Shown: positions 11,768-24,878, counted from the stretch's first letter. The stretch is DNA of 64,000 bases from Monocercomonoides exilis (GCA_001643675.2 LSRY02000030.1:792501-856500); one strand, 5' to 3'. Translations and numbers: made by a program. Notes: generated by a model not told the origin, from the sequence alone.

Positions 11768-13430
11768 CAGAAATTGCATCCATAACGTTTCACTCAGTTT
11801 TTCATCTCCTCTTCTTTTGTTCTAAATTATTATAATTGTCTTTTCCTTCACACTTTCATCTTTTTGTAATTTTGATTTTGATAATTCGTAACATCTTTCA
11901 TCTCACAAACTTATTTATAAACAAATCAATTGTTTCAAAAAATGAAAAGAGGTATTTTTTTAAACAGTATTTAAAATAATTTGCATTAGAAAAGGTTTCA
12001 ATTGCATTCGAATGTTCAATTTTACGTTTAGTCTTTTCAACGATCAAATACTCGTTTGTTCCATGTTTATTTTGTGATGAACAATTTTTTTTTTATCACA
12101 TTTGTTTATTTTCAAACGAAATAAAAAAGTCTTTTTTTTTGACCTAATTTCTGTTTCCACTGATGAAACTTCACTGAAATAGATCAAACAGCGTTATCAA
12201 GCAATAGATTCCATTGGAAAGATGCTCCATTCGTGGTACCCAATTTTTTCGTCAAATCCATGAATAAATAGATAAATAATGCAATGCCAAGATATTAGAT
12301 GAATTGTGAAATAAAAAAAAATTTCAAAATTATTGGGTTATTTTGAAATAACCCAATAATTTTGAAATTGTCTATGGAAATCTTGAAATTATTGGGGAAT
12401 TTTGCAATAACTCAGGTGGACAAAATTTTTTCTGTGAAAAAATATATTATGCATACTCATAAAGATTTTCAAAGCATTTTATCGAAAAATACGCTGCTGT
12501 TTTTTTAATTAAAATAAATTGAAAAGACTAATAAAAGATATTTTTTTGTGATTTTTAAAGATAATTCAAATAAAACCTTTTTTCACTACTGTTTTTTGAT
12601 AAACAATTGGGAAAAAATCACAATAAACGATATTCAATTCAATTTCAAATATTTTTTTGCGGGATTTCTTAAAAAAAAAAATATGATAAAGAAATTTTTC
12701 AAAAATAAAGATCTCATTGATGTATTTCAACAGCACAGCGTCTTTTCTGCAATTTCTCAAAGTATTTGCAACAATAAAAACAGCTATTTCCCTTCATTTG
12801 TCTTCAAGCTTCAGGTACAGCATTATTTCCTCTTTCTTTATCTTTTTTCTTCTCTTCTTTTTTATTTCTTGCAAACTATTTATTCCACTCAATTCTTCGG
12901 ACTGTGCATCATAATCATTATTGATTTAAAATAATTTTCTCATGTCCTTCCAATTTTCTGTTTTCAAAGATGTTCTGCTCCATTAAAATTCATTTTTCAT
13001 CGAATTGTGAAATGCCGCATGTTGAGTCCAAAAAAAGTCACATAAATATTTGCAACATAATTTATTCATGCTCGAATGTCTGTTATTTGTAAGGTTATAT
13101 TTGGCTCTCTTCCTCGCTGTCCTCCTCTGCTTCAAATAAATTGACTTTTGAAAAAATCGTCTGAATCACGACCTTGGAAATGATACGGATGGAAAAATCT
13201 TCACAATCAATGGAACAATAAAAAATACATACATTAAAAATTCTTCATTTCCATCGAAAACGTTGTTGCTCCACAGCATTCCAATAATCAAAACGCACAA
13301 TTTCATCCTCCATCAAACAGATATTCTTTTGTAATACCCCGCCTTTTCACTGGAAATATTTCACTTGGTCAACCTGTCTTTGTTTAAACCTCGGAATCTC
13401 ACCCTGTTGACAGTTTCTGAGCATTTGATA
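11768..13430. other. AT-rich spacer downstream of NME7
   Basis: There is no convincing gene in about 1.7 kb. The longest frame (12548-12934 +) is Phe/Lys/Asn low-complexity and has no codon structure distinguishing it from spacer. A perfect hairpin at 12321-12368 is listed separately. Confidence 0.55.
12321..12368. repeat. Perfect 22-bp hairpin with 4-base loop
   Basis: Arms 12321-12342 and 12347-12368 are exact reverse complements (arm starts ATTTCAAAATTATTGGG). Flanking sequence repeats the pieces CTTGAAATTATTGGGG and AATAACTCA just downstream, as if the unit had been copied. There is no evidence of a transcript terminator role in this eukaryotic setting. Confidence 0.85.
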
Positions 13431-14700
13431 TTGCTTGATCATGTTCCATAACAAATTTTGGCACAAAAGAAAAGAGGACACAACACGATGCATTGAAACT
13501 GAACGGGCATATAGATACAATGGATGAGCGGGAGAATGAATTTATTGTATGGAGTGATGGAGTCGAGTTCTTGGAGGAAACAGGGTTTAGAGAGGGAACG
13601 GAACGATTAAAGGATATTTTTTGTGGAAAAGAGGTGTTTTTGGGAGGTTTAAGAGGCAAAATGGATGTGTGGGAGATGGATAAGGATGAGGTTGGGAGGG
13701 GTTATTTTTGAGATTTTTGCTATTGGGAAGGAGTTGAGGCAGTGTTTATTATTTGAAGAATGAAATTTGATGTGGAGGAGGTGGAATGAGGAGGAACAGA
13801 GGGGCGGAAGATGAGTGGGGTGAATAGAATATATTATCTTTGGAGGGGGGGATGAGAGTTGGAAAGGAAATGGAGAAGAAATGGGGAGAAAATGTTTTTT
13901 TTTATGTATCGAGAGAAGGAGGAGGCACATGAGGCAGAGCAAGGAGAAAAGATTTTGCGGGAGTATGTTTGATAAGAAGGAAAAGTGGAGTTGAAGAAAA
14001 ATAAGTGAAATGAAATTTTTTTTCAAATTTTTATCTAACTTATTCTGTGAACCGTTTGGATGCGCCTTGTATTTGCAGGGCAAGGGATGGATGCGGAGGA
14101 AGAGGAAGACAGGAAGAAGGAACATCGAACGCAACACTTTGTTGTGGGGGTGTGGAGGCAGAGGAAGATGAGGGGTTTACCACGAGAGGGTGTCTTGCAA
14201 TGGAAAGAGACAGAAAAAAGATGGAGGTATTTAATTCTGATTAGAAGAAAGATGCAGGGAGAAGAAGTGACAGGGAGTAAAGTGGAATGGATTTTGGCAA
14301 AGGGATTGTGATATTCGGTGGGGTGTTGTTGTTGTGGTTTTGAGGGGAAATGGAGAGAAGAAGAAGGCGATACAGTTGAAAGGGTATATGAGAAGGGGTT
14401 CTTCTGATGAAATCCACACATTTGCAAGTTTTTTTAAAAGAATAGTGTTTGTGGTGGTTATTTGAGTGGATGAAGAATACAGAATAGCGCATTGAATTTT
14501 TTTGGAAGGCAGAAAGGAGGTGATAATACTTTCATTGAAATAAACAAGAGAAATGGATCAAAATAGTTTTGAAGATTAAAGGAAATGATATATTGAGAAG
14601 AAGAATAAGAGGATAACGAAGAAGCAACAATATTTGCAGTTTTTGATATCATTGATAACCTTAATAGCGTTGCATAATTACAACTTATTATCAAAATCCA
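13431..14700 (+). pseudogene. G-rich relic, possibly of a surface-protein gene
   Basis: From about 13480 to 14500 the + strand is abruptly G/GA-rich compared with the AT-rich flanks. Frames are interrupted every 60-80 codons, and no single frame persists. The base pattern (GGGATGAGAG, GAGGAGG, GTGTGG) resembles the coding strand of the surface-receptor genes at 36-57 kb, and one piece reads EVFLGGLRGKMDV. I infer a decayed gene, but no motif proves which one. Confidence 0.3.
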
Positions 14701-15589
14701 AATTGTTTTTGTTTTTAACTAACATGACTTTTTAACAAGCAATGGAAACATTCCACCCCACCCCTCCCCTCCCAGGAAATATTCATAATTGAAAAAAAAT
14801 CAATATTTAAAACATTTTTGATTTCTTTTTTTGCTCTCTTCTTTCATATTTTATGTATTCTGAAGATTTTTGCAAATCAGTAATTTTTAACCATTTTATT
14901 GAAATTTTGAAATGTTTTGAATAATGACAATCATTTATTGTTCATGAAAACATTTTAATAATTTCATAAAACGTAAAATAATATTTATTTTCTCAACGAT
15001 CTTTTCATAAATACGAAAAATGATATATTTCGCAAAATTTTTTGGTGAATGTTCTGAAAATTATTCATTTGATATTTGAAAAATAGTTGTGATAAATTAA
15101 CAGCTCTTTTGATTTCCACAATTTTAAGGAGAAAATTTTGTGATTTTCCCACAATTAATTTTTTACTGGAAATTTGTTGGTGAAACTTAAAATAACTGCC
15201 TTATTTTCAAATCTTCCAAAAATTTTCAAAATTACTCGATTATTTCAAAATAACATATACGAATTTCAAATTTTTTCAAAAATTTCACAATTACACAAAA
15301 ATTGTACAATTCATCTATTATAAATTCATTAGGTGAATAATAACCATTTGATCAAAACAAAAAATAATCGAATGCTTTTTTATTCAAATCTTAAGTTTTA
15401 TGAGACTTTTTTCATATCTTTATTCAATGCTTGAATAGAGTTTATTTCAACCCTAACAATTGAAAATTGCAATTATATTCAAATTAAAAAACTTGAAAAT
15501 GTCCTTTCATTGTTATTTAATGAATTTATAAAATAAAACAATTTTTAATTTCAATAAGGTGACAGTTGTTTTTGAGAATGAAAACCAAA

Positions 15590-15620
<31 letters not shown>

Positions 15621-16251
15621 GAAAGAAAGAAAAAAGATAAAAAAACAATTAGCCAACACGAAAGAGTGTTGATGAAAGTTCACTTTAAATTTCTTAGCCT
15701 TATCATAAAGTTGATTTTTAATTTTTGTGCACCCAAAAAGGAGCATTATGCCATTCCATTTTTGATGAGTATCATGAATCGGAACAGAAATTTGAATTAA
15801 TGCACAAAATACGACCTGGAACAACATTTCCTTTCATTGAAGATGTGATGATAATGTGTTTCGCACATAAGTTTTTATCTTTTGATTGTTAGCGAAAATT
15901 GAAAAAAAAACATTCTCTTTCAATCACTGTTCAAAAATCCTGGTCTATTTTGAATGAAACCCACAGTATTTTTTTAGGGTTAAAAAAAAAACACTTAATT
16001 TTGTTGACCACAGTTTTAAAATTTTAGTTTTTTCCCAAATCAACATGTTGGGGAAGAATTCTGTTGCAGATTTTTTTTTATTTTTAAAAAACATAAAACA
16101 ATATTTAACTGATCAAAAAAGCTCTATTCTAATTGAGGATAAGTTAAATTGAAGAAATTCAAAGGATATTGGATTGCCTAATAGTCGAATTTCAATTAGC
16201 AATCTGTTTATTGACATAATTGTTGAATATCATTGATGTCAAAATTATTAT
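14701..16251. other. AT-rich spacer
   Basis: AT-rich sequence with no supported gene. A GAA/GAAA microsatellite sits at about 15597-15632, and short T/A-rich self-similar pieces (TTTCAAAATTAC) occur near 15170-15300. Confidence 0.5.
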
Positions 16252-17321
16252 TTACAATGAGTAAAATACGCGGAACATAGTAAAAAACCCGGAATTTTTA
16301 TTAAAATTCATATATCTCGACAAGTTTAAAAAATTAAATTATAATAATTCACATATTCATACATCAGTATATAACACATCTAGCCATATTGAAAATTTTA
16401 TTTGTTGTGTTGTATTTATGAAGAAATAAATAATTTTTATTTTTGAAAATCCGACTTTTTATAATTTTTTTTGTTTCAACAAAACGATTCGGTTCATCTT
16501 TTACACATATAACTTATTATTTCTATGCAATAAACAATTCTGGTTATTTTTTATTTTCGGCAATTTGCTCTTTCTAACGGAATGGAAATTTGTCATTTTT
16601 GAAAAATCACTGTCAATGGGATAACTTAAAAAATATTTTTGGCTAAACACAGAAACATCCAAGTGAATTTAACACATGCATTAATTAACATAATAGTTAT
16701 ATAGAATTACCACAAAGTTATAATTAAAAATGAATCAACAAAGTATTTGAAAAATAAATATTATTCATATTTTATTAAAAAATGAACTGAAAATTCATTA
16801 ATTGAAAAAACAAATTGCATTTATGAAATATTCACTGAATCATTTTTAATTATAACTTTGTGGTAATTCTATATAACTATTATGTTAATTAATGCATGTG
16901 TTAAATTCACTTGGATGTTTCTGTGTTTAGCCAAAAATATTTTTTAAGTTATCCCATTGACAGTGATTTTTCAAAAATGACAAATTTCCATTCCGTTAGA
17001 AAGAGCAAATTGCCGAAAATAAAAAATAACCAGAATTGTTTATTGCATAGAAATAATAAGTTATATGTGTAAAAGATGAACCGAATCGTTTTGTTGAAAC
17101 AAAAAAAATTATAAAAAGTCGGATTTTCAAAAATAAAAATTATTTATTTCTTCATAAATACAACACAACAAATAAAATTTTCAATATGGCTAGATGTGTT
17201 ATATACTGATGTATGAATATGTGAATTATTATAATTTAATTTTTTAAACTTGTCGAGATATATGAATTTTAATAAAAATTCCGGGTTTTTTACTATGTTC
17301 CGCGTATTTTACTCATTGTAA
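16252..17321. mobile_element. Foldback (long inverted repeat) element, 482-bp arms
   Basis: Bases 16252-16733 are repeated as the exact reverse complement at 16840-17321; I read them against each other and saw no mismatch. A 106-bp AT-rich spacer separates the arms. The outer ends read TTACAATGAGTAAAATACGCG and its complement, so the unit CAATGAG...CTCATTG is bordered by TA on both sides, compatible with TA-targeting (Tc1/mariner-like) insertion. It has no coding capacity, so it is non-autonomous if mobile. Because TA is its own complement, the flanking TA is also explained by the palindrome alone, so the target duplication is unproven. The perfect identity of the arms suggests recent formation or continuing conversion. 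Confidence 0.85.
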
Positions 17322-19182
17322 TACAATATTTATTGTGAAATTGTTATTTGATTCATTCTATAATAAAAGTTTCTTCACAAAAGATAAACAAAATGACTTT
17401 CTGAAACAGTTAACAATAATGTTGTAATCATCCACATTGATTTTTTTTCACGATCGTATATTGTGCAATTACAAAAATTTGATTAAAACATGACATTCTT
17501 ATTTAATTTGAAATTTCACATAATGAGCTTTTCAAAAAATGAAAAAATAATTAACCCGAATAATTAATATTATTTCTTTTTCGAGAAAGGTTTAAAACTC
17601 CTTTGAAAGAGATTAAAATGATTTTGTTTTTAATATTCATTAACTTCAAAAACAAAAAGAAAAAGAAAAAATTAACCAAAAAAACGATCATTTCGTGTGA
17701 TTTGTTTTTTTGCAAATCCAAATTACAAGTTTTTCAACGGAAATCATCAGCCTTTAATCATGATTTTATAGAACAACCAAAATTTTTTTCGTTAAATTTA
17801 TTGTTATACAGTCTGTCCAAAAATAATAGATATTTTACGGCAACTTTCTGTATTTAGCGAAATGCTTCGTTGTTACGGAAAATCAAGACTTGTTACGGAT
17901 AAATTACACTTGTTACGAAAAAAACCCATTCTTTCAGAGAAAGATTTTATATTTAAAAGGAAACACGATTTATGTGTGTTTTGAGACACTTGTGTACCAA
18001 TTTATTAGATTGATAAATTTTCATTAAAGATGAGTTATTTAACGTTCGTAGATCCTTTTATTATGTATGCATCATTTTTTGTGAACAAAAAACAAAAAAT
18101 TATTTTATTTTATAAATTTATTTTTTATATTGAAACATAAAAACTGATGGTTCATGCTCCCAAGTTAGAAATGCAGACATTCAACATAAAAATTACGCTA
18201 ATGGAATGCTATATTCACAAACATCATCATCGTTTTCAGCAACAGCTTCCACTTCGAATTCATTAAAGACTTCTGTTTACTCCAGTCAAGCAAGCAGCAA
18301 CTTAATGAAAAAACAAAAGAATGGCCTGAATGAATGTGTTTCTCGATGAAAATATAATAGCGAATAGAGGATATCAGAGCGTGGTGGAAGGTTTTTTTGT
18401 TCATATCTTCGACAAAAAATACCAAAGCCAAAGAAGAAAAGGAATTAAATGCGAGACCCACAAAATAACGAATTCCAGAAGAATGGTTTTTTGACAGGAT
18501 GAAACGGCTGTGGAAACAATGTGTGAACAAATATCGTCACGGGCTGGGTAATGCGAAATTTTTTGTAGAAATTGCTGTACGTCCTACAAATCTCAATATT
18601 CAGTCGAACGACATCACAGAAGATGATGGAAGTTTGAGAAGAAATACCCTATTTTTTATCATGGTGAAGTGAAAAGATAAATGGGACATTATTTAGGATT
18701 AAATACATTTTCATTTGCAAATTATGCCCTTCTCAATAAATAATTCAATAACTCGAAACATTAACTAAATATTTAAAATCATTTCATATAAATACAAATA
18801 TAATGTTTGAAGTGTTATTTGGGTATTTTTTTTTAATGAAAAGTCACGATAGATCAAAATCTTCTCCCATGGAAGTTTAATTGAAAAACACTCCAAAACT
18901 ATCATTTATTAAAAATCTGTGCATTTTTCTATGAATGTTTATTTGATAATAAATTATCAATTTATTCAAAAAGCATTTCCTCTTTAATATTTTTTTTAAT
19001 ATTATTTTATGATCAATTTAAAATTTTATTTTCTATTGAAATTGAATTTGTTGTTTTGTGGAGTATTTTCTAAAAGAAGAGACAATTAAACGACAAGATG
19101 CCTCTTGAAATACATCATTGAAAAACAACGAGGCTCTTTCCAACTCATATATTTGCAATAATTGCATTTAATTTTGTCAAGG
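17322..19182. other. Spacer with mariner-like end and small relics
   Basis: AT-rich sequence. At 17809-17827 the sequence CAGTCTGTCCAAAAATAAT, preceded by TA, looks like a Tc1/mariner-type terminus. TTGTTACG follows three times (about 17870, 17890 and 17910). Between 18330 and 18660 short + strand pieces read like protein (NVFLDENIIANRGYQSVVEG; FFVEIAVRPTNLNIQSNDIT), but the frames are broken, so I treat them as relics. Confidence 0.45.
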
Positions 19183-19185
19183 CTA

Positions 19186-19648
19186 TACTGAGGATGCACA
19201 ATTTCTATGCATAGCTGGCATCAATAATCTATTAAAGCAAATTCCATTTTCAGGAGTGAAAAAATTACAATCAGAAACATTTACAGTTATAAACACATTT
19301 TTGGGATTCCGCAATTCTTCAGTAGAACTGAAAAATGTGGCACTTGAACATTCATCTTCGCCATTTGTGCTAATAACAGAATGCTCAACTCTGATGATGG
19401 ATTCCTGCATTTCCAGTCAAAGGTCAGGTTCTCCTTTTCATCTTCAAAGCGGATCAATCAACATGGTGAATTTGAGTTTGATCCCCCAAAAGAATCTTAA
19501 CCCTTCAGGCCTCAAATTTTTATCTGAAGATTCTTATTCAGTAGTTTTGAATAATTCCATTATAACAGATCTGACTTTCGCACCATCAAACTGTTTATTA
19601 GCGTCTGTAAAAACCGAATGCAAACGGATACGTGACCATTCCTTTTGA
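19186..19648 (+). pseudogene. Fragment of beta-helix surface-protein gene
   Basis: An open stretch of about 150 codons ending in TGA reads like the Ser/Asn-rich beta-helix part of the surface receptors. Pieces such as FRNSSVELKNVALEHSSSPF, ECSTLMMDSCISSQ and SGSINMVNLSLIP show the alternating 'SSxxLxNxxL..SSSPF' pattern seen near the N-terminus of the 48-57 kb gene. There is no start codon in a signal-peptide context, and the 3' part is missing, so it is a truncated relic. The following bases continue in another frame (GIGEIQIGMFGMPVGNEITQ), suggesting frameshift decay. Confidence 0.5.
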
Positions 19649-21423
19649 AACATAACCTTGAAATATGAAAAGAATAGTGATTATCAAAAAGAGGACCCGT
19701 TCTGTGTGAGATTACTGGAATAGGAGAAATACAAATTGGTATGTTTGGCATGCCCGTTGGAAATGAGATCACTCAAAATACAAAATTTAACGCAAAATTG
19801 ATTGATACTCAGAATGTTCTGCTTCAGAGAGATAAGCTCAATCACATGCATTGGTATAAGCTCAATGGAACATCGTTTTTTGAATCATTCTCCACACTCA
19901 ACAAGTGATTGGAGAAGCGAGACCTACCAGCCTGCTGATTCACTTGAAGCGGGAGGCTGAAGAGAAGCGGAATGTTCTTAATGAGAAAAGATGGTGTTCA
20001 TTCTGCATCGAAGTGCAGAAGAGGTGCAGAAGCGGTGAAAAAGGAGGAAGTGATTTTTGGGAATTTCAAAGTCACTTTTAAGAAGGCACGAAATCAAACA
20101 GAAAAATAACTACTACGTAGAGAAAGTCTCATTTAATCCAATACATGCAACCAAAGTTATACGTTCTCCACATCAAACATATACAACATTGACAAACCTT
20201 TCTTTTAATTTTCTCTTTTCAACGAAGTTTCTCCTGTTATCTCCTCGAAAGTTCATAATTTCAACAATGAACTTTTCATTAACTTCACAAAAAGATAGTC
20301 TTGCCAACATGCACCTGCGCCAATATCAATTTCTTCAAAGTTTTAAGAGTGCAACGAAACGGCAAGTGATATTTTCACATTCAGAATTTGCTCTTCTTAT
20401 ACTTCTTATCCTTTCGCACACATCTTCGCCCCACATCCACTTCATCAATAACTGAACGCAAATCCTTTCAAAGCATTTCCTCAGCTCACATATCTCACTC
20501 AAAAAGAATTTACATGCATTCTAAAAACAACTTAAAAAAGAAAGAAAGAAAGAAAGAGCCTATTCCAGTGCCATTTTCTCTTCAAGAAGCTCCCCTTTCC
20601 CTTTTTCTTATATTACAGTCACACCTCTTTCCTCGTCTGCGCCTTCAAACTCGTCTTCTCCTGCTCTTTTGCCTCTATCTTGCATATTTCCGTAGAGATA
20701 TTCTTCTTCGCCAGGATCACATAATTCAAAAATATTTTTTTTCATTATCAATATCATAATCATCACCTTCTTCTTCTTCTCCTGAATCATTCACTTGAAT
20801 ATCCCTTGACATTTCCCCCGCCTTTACCAGCACAGCCTTCAAAGAAGGAGTGCTCCTTGTGGGACTGATGAACTGGAATTACAACAAAGAATCGCAGTTC
20901 AATCGAACTGCTGCTCTTTTCGCGCATCGACACACTCAACCATTGTTCATCACATCAACAAACCACTTCGCTCATGGCTCTCGCACTTCGAGTTCTTCAG
21001 CCAAGACCTATTCGGTGCACCGGTCTTCACACGTCTTATTCCTTACAACCTAAATACAACCTGTCCTCCTTCATGAGTATGTCTCTCTTGTCATCAAGTT
21101 TCAGGAAGCTAAATCGTTCAGCACACAAGTCTCTCAGAACTCCGATACCGATACCAACTCCATGAGCACTTGGTTCGAATAATGCCAGAATTTGGATTTT
21201 TTCATTTCGCAATATCGCAATTTCCAAAAGACATTGAAGTCGCTTATCCAGCGTTGCCTTGCAGCCAAAGTGGAGCAAAGAAGATATGTGTAAGCAAAAA
21301 GCTTTCTTCCAGTGAGTTACGTGATATGTCAATTGGCTCGTAAGTCTCCTTGTGTCTGGATACGTTTGGAGCGTTGGTGAAGAAGCTAAACATGCTGAAG
21401 GCAAGCAAATCCTAATCTAAAAA
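19649..21423 (+). other. Degraded coding-like region
   Basis: Short protein-like pieces in changing + strand frames are visible (for example DKLNHMHWYKLNGTSFFESF near 19830 and LFGAPVFTRLIPYNLNT near 21010). None exceeds about 120 codons, and neighbours in frame are separated by stops or frame changes. I cannot assign a family; no intact gene is supported. Confidence 0.35.
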
Positions 21424-23802
21424 CGAATTGAGTGGGATGATGAAGGCTCTCGCTCAACAGCTTCCTCCTTACGTTGCAGACAAAAGATGCGTTTCAGGAG
21501 AACCTGAAGGCTACGATGACGATTATGATAGACGAAAGAAGGCTGTTTTTGAAGCAAAGGTGGCAGATCAAGCATAACATGCATGTCATGCAGGTTTATG
21601 AAGAGACAAACTAAGATGCTATTTCGGCTTTTTTTGCAAAGCTGAAAGAGAAATTGAAGAATGCAGAGAGGGAGATAATGAATGTTCCTCTGACAAACCT
21701 GCTCTTTACCATTCGGTCTTGTCAGATGATAGTTCAGGCTTCCCTCTTTATTGTGGAGAAAAAACAAATGCTTGCGATTAAAAACAGCCTGCCTTCGAAT
21801 GTTTATTCTGCACTTGGCTCGAAGGCAAAAACAAATTTACCACAAACTATTTCTTTGGATTCACTTTTGATATTATCTGCTTCACCGCTTTTTTTAGTGC
21901 TCCAGCTGAAGATGCAGAAGATGATGCGTTCACCAGGTTGTGGGCGATTATCTTCAACTTCTTTTGTTTCTTCTTCTTCTTCTACCTTGATAAACTCTTT
22001 CAATCAGACCTATCTTCATCGCTTTCAAGAAAAAACTGTTCATTTGACATCAATTTGTTCAACATCAACAACACATTCTTCTTTTCATTTTTATCATCAT
22101 TCTCATCTTCCTCACCATCCCCCAATATCAACCACTGTGACGATATCACATCATCCACCTGCTCGACTCCACAATGGAGGAGCTGTCAGATGCGATGAAC
22201 TTAATGACTTCACAGATATCAATGACGTTTCTGCATAGTTGTCGACAGAGAACTTTGAGACAAAAAAACTCTTCTTTTCTGTCCGTGATGAAATGATTAT
22301 ATTCTCAAAGTTAAAGATATATTCACTCGATAAGACGTTTGAGCTCTTTCTCTCATCATCCAATGAAGGCAATAACTGCAATAATTAAGATGAAGGCAAC
22401 GATTATCACAACTCATTGAACGGTCCGTCAATTCCTCTCTTCACACCATTTTCCGAAAAACTGGTTTTGATAAGCAAGCAATTGAACATAAAAAGATCAC
22501 GCGAAACGAACTGCAAAAGTCAGGAGATGCACATGCACTAGCTGATGAAAAGATGCAATTGCAGTTTCAGGCACAAACACAAACAGAAAAACAGATTCGT
22601 ACACAACATCTTGTGAATATTCCTCCTTCTGGTGATGATTTTTTCCTTCTTCTTCGAAAGCTGCTGAGCTCGCGTCCTCAGCTAATCTGGCAATGTTGGT
22701 TGTGTCGTTGATTTTGTTTTCTTCATCTGCGTCAACTGCTTCATCAGCGTTATATTATTCCTTTTCTTCCTCTGCTCCTCAAAGATGTCCCTTTGACACT
22801 GCTCCTTCTGCAACCTGCCCATCTTTCACTTCCACTTCCTCTTCCTCTTCCTCTTCCTCCTCCTCCTCTTCTTCTTCTAACTCTTCTTCTTTCTTTTTAT
22901 CCTGTTCTTCTTCTTCACCTTCTTCTTTTCCTTCTTCTTCAGTGCCAATAAACACACAAGCAGAACAATCACAATCTTCAAATATGTCACTTCAATCGTC
23001 TCTCAACAAAAGGCCAGTTTCTTCTCTTCCAATCAAAAGGACGATGACAAGATCTCGTTAGGCCCCTCGTATTAATGTGGCTTCTTCATCATCTTCTTCT
23101 TCTTCATCTTCAGCAGCAACAATGCCATCATCTTCAAACACTTCAGCTTCCTCTTCCTCCTCCTTTTCTTCTTTCTCTTCTTCTTCCTCCAACACTACGC
23201 CTTCATCATCAACATCATCATCTTCTTCTTCTCGTTCTGTTTCCACCCACAACTCACTCACTTCTTCCACTTCATCTGTCAGAAGCACCACAAAATCCAA
23301 ACAAACACCACAAGTTGGATCTTCCTCTCCTGTTTTTCGTTCTCATTCGTCTCAAACAAGGCATTTTCAACGATGCTCATCCACAAACAACATTTCTGTT
23401 TGCAGCAGAAGAGACGCGAAAGACAAAGCAGCCAGCGGGATTTTCTTGCAGCCTGCAAAACGAGTCAGACCTTCCAGTGCAACAACATTATCAACTGCAA
23501 CATTATCTTCATCTTCGTCTTCATCTTCGAGCGCTTCTTTTGCAGCAGCCTCAGACACACTGAACTCCATCAGGCTGGACAGAAGCAAGTTGGGCGTGTC
23601 GAATGTCAGCTACGTTGGTCTTCGTGCGATCAACAAGGGATTCATTGCATCGACACTGGAAGGATTTTCAGGTGGGAGAGGAGGCTCTGAGAATGGAAGT
23701 GAGAGAATGATGGATGGAAGTGGTGGAGGAGGAGGAGGAGAAAGAGAAGGAGATAGAAGAAGTGGAAATGGAGGTGCAAGTGAACTGACAGATAGAAGTT
23801 GA
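21424..23802 (+). pseudogene. Decayed coiled-coil/Ser-rich protein gene
   Basis: A + strand frame from about 21470 to 22540 reads as a helical protein (AFQENLKATMTIMIDERRLF, FFAKLKEKLKNAEREIMNVP). It is interrupted only by TAA 21612, TAG 22236, TAA 22386 and TAG 22539. Around 22400 the sense switches frame (RKTGFDKQAIEHKKITRNEL, MQLQFQAQTQTEKQIRTQ), and switches again near 22645. The next frame runs 22693-23802 through one TAG at 23059-23061 into a Ser-rich protein segment ending in TGA (with RLDRSKLGVSNVSYVGLR near its end). Multiple stops and frame changes indicate a pseudogene of a large coiled-coil, probably cytoskeletal protein. The alternative that TAA/TAG are read as Gln is discussed under findings. 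Confidence 0.45.
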
Positions 23803-24878
23803 GAATCAGGTTGTTGTGAAGAAGGGAAAGAAGGGAAAGAAGGAGGAATGCAGAGCAGCGGGAGAACAGGAAGAAAAAGAGAAAAGGAAGAAAGCAGTGC
23901 AAAGCAGATACAAATATTGAAGGCGCCTATTTTGATGAAGACACAGCCGATGAATCTGCGTGTGTCACCAAAGCCAAAACAGTTCCGCACACCAAAAACA
24001 GCTTCTTCTTCTTCTCCTTCTTCTTCTTCTTCTTTTTCTCCTTCTTCTTCTTCCTCCTCCTCCTTTTCTTCCTCTCCTTCTTCCTTCTCCAAATCATTCG
24101 AACCACCCTCTTTTCCTTGCTCCTCATTCATCCCCAAATCATTCGTATGCATTTCCACCTGTTCCTCATCTTTCCCCACATTTTCTTCTCTTCCATCTGA
24201 AGCTATTCCCAAAGACCTGTTTGCTGCTTCTTCTTCTGCTCTCCTGTTCTCCTGTTGGATGCCATCAGATGGAGAAGAACTGCACACTTCAGGTTCCACT
24301 GAATGCAACATGTCCGCCTCAGCCTCTGCCTTCACAAACCTCAGCCCACTCAGCCCATGCGCTTCCACAACCAGCGGCGCCATCGCTTCTTCCAGCTTTC
24401 CCTGGTTCTCTTTGTTTCTCTCCACAAACTCTCTGTGCGCTGTCAGATACCCGCCTTTCTCCTCATTCCCTTCACCTTCCTCTGCTTCTTATCGCTCCTC
24501 AAGCTTCAACAGCGCAATCGCTGCTGGAGAAAGAATCACATCCTCCATCATCACCCTCGCAGCCTCCAGTGCTATCTCCTAATTCTTCCATTCATCGCAT
24601 ACTCCAATCACTTCTCTTATAACTTCATCGTCCATCTTCACCACCAAATATTTCAACGAAGACAATCGCCATTTCTGCAGCGACGGGTCGAACAGATCGT
24701 AGATCGACGGGAACTTATTCACATCTGCTTCCACAAAGATCCGCTTGCTCCCCAACTTCGTGCCTTCCGATGCATCAAGCGATGGAAGCGGTTCCACCAG
24801 CGTAACTGAAAGCATCGCAGAAAGCACTGAATAATACGCACACATAACACCTCCATGCAACGCAGCCCACCGCTGCAC
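23367..24878 (-). pseudogene. Stop-interrupted helical, Glu-rich reading frame
   Basis: On the minus strand one frame stays in register for about 1.5 kb with stops only at 24579-24581 (TAG), 24489-24491 (TAA) and 23610-23612 (TAG), then TGA at 23367-23369. The first 150 residues look like a folded helical protein (FPSIYDLFDPSLQKWRLSSL, YLVVKMDDEVIREVIGVCDE, EAARVMMEDVILSPAAIALL). A Glu-rich low-complexity part follows, antisense to a Ser-rich + strand frame. It overlaps the end of the + strand pseudogene, so part of the reading must be shadow; the 24878-24300 portion is the most credible as coding. I do not recognise the family. Confidence 0.35.

Noticed and set aside
12548-12934. 128-codon frame downstream of NME7
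   Set aside because: Its composition is that of random AT-rich DNA (Phe, Lys, Asn, Ile), with no motif and no intron-exon logic.
17603-17857. 84-codon frame next to the mariner-like end
   Set aside because: Lys-rich/Phe-rich low complexity that overlaps the terminal repeat; no sign of selection.
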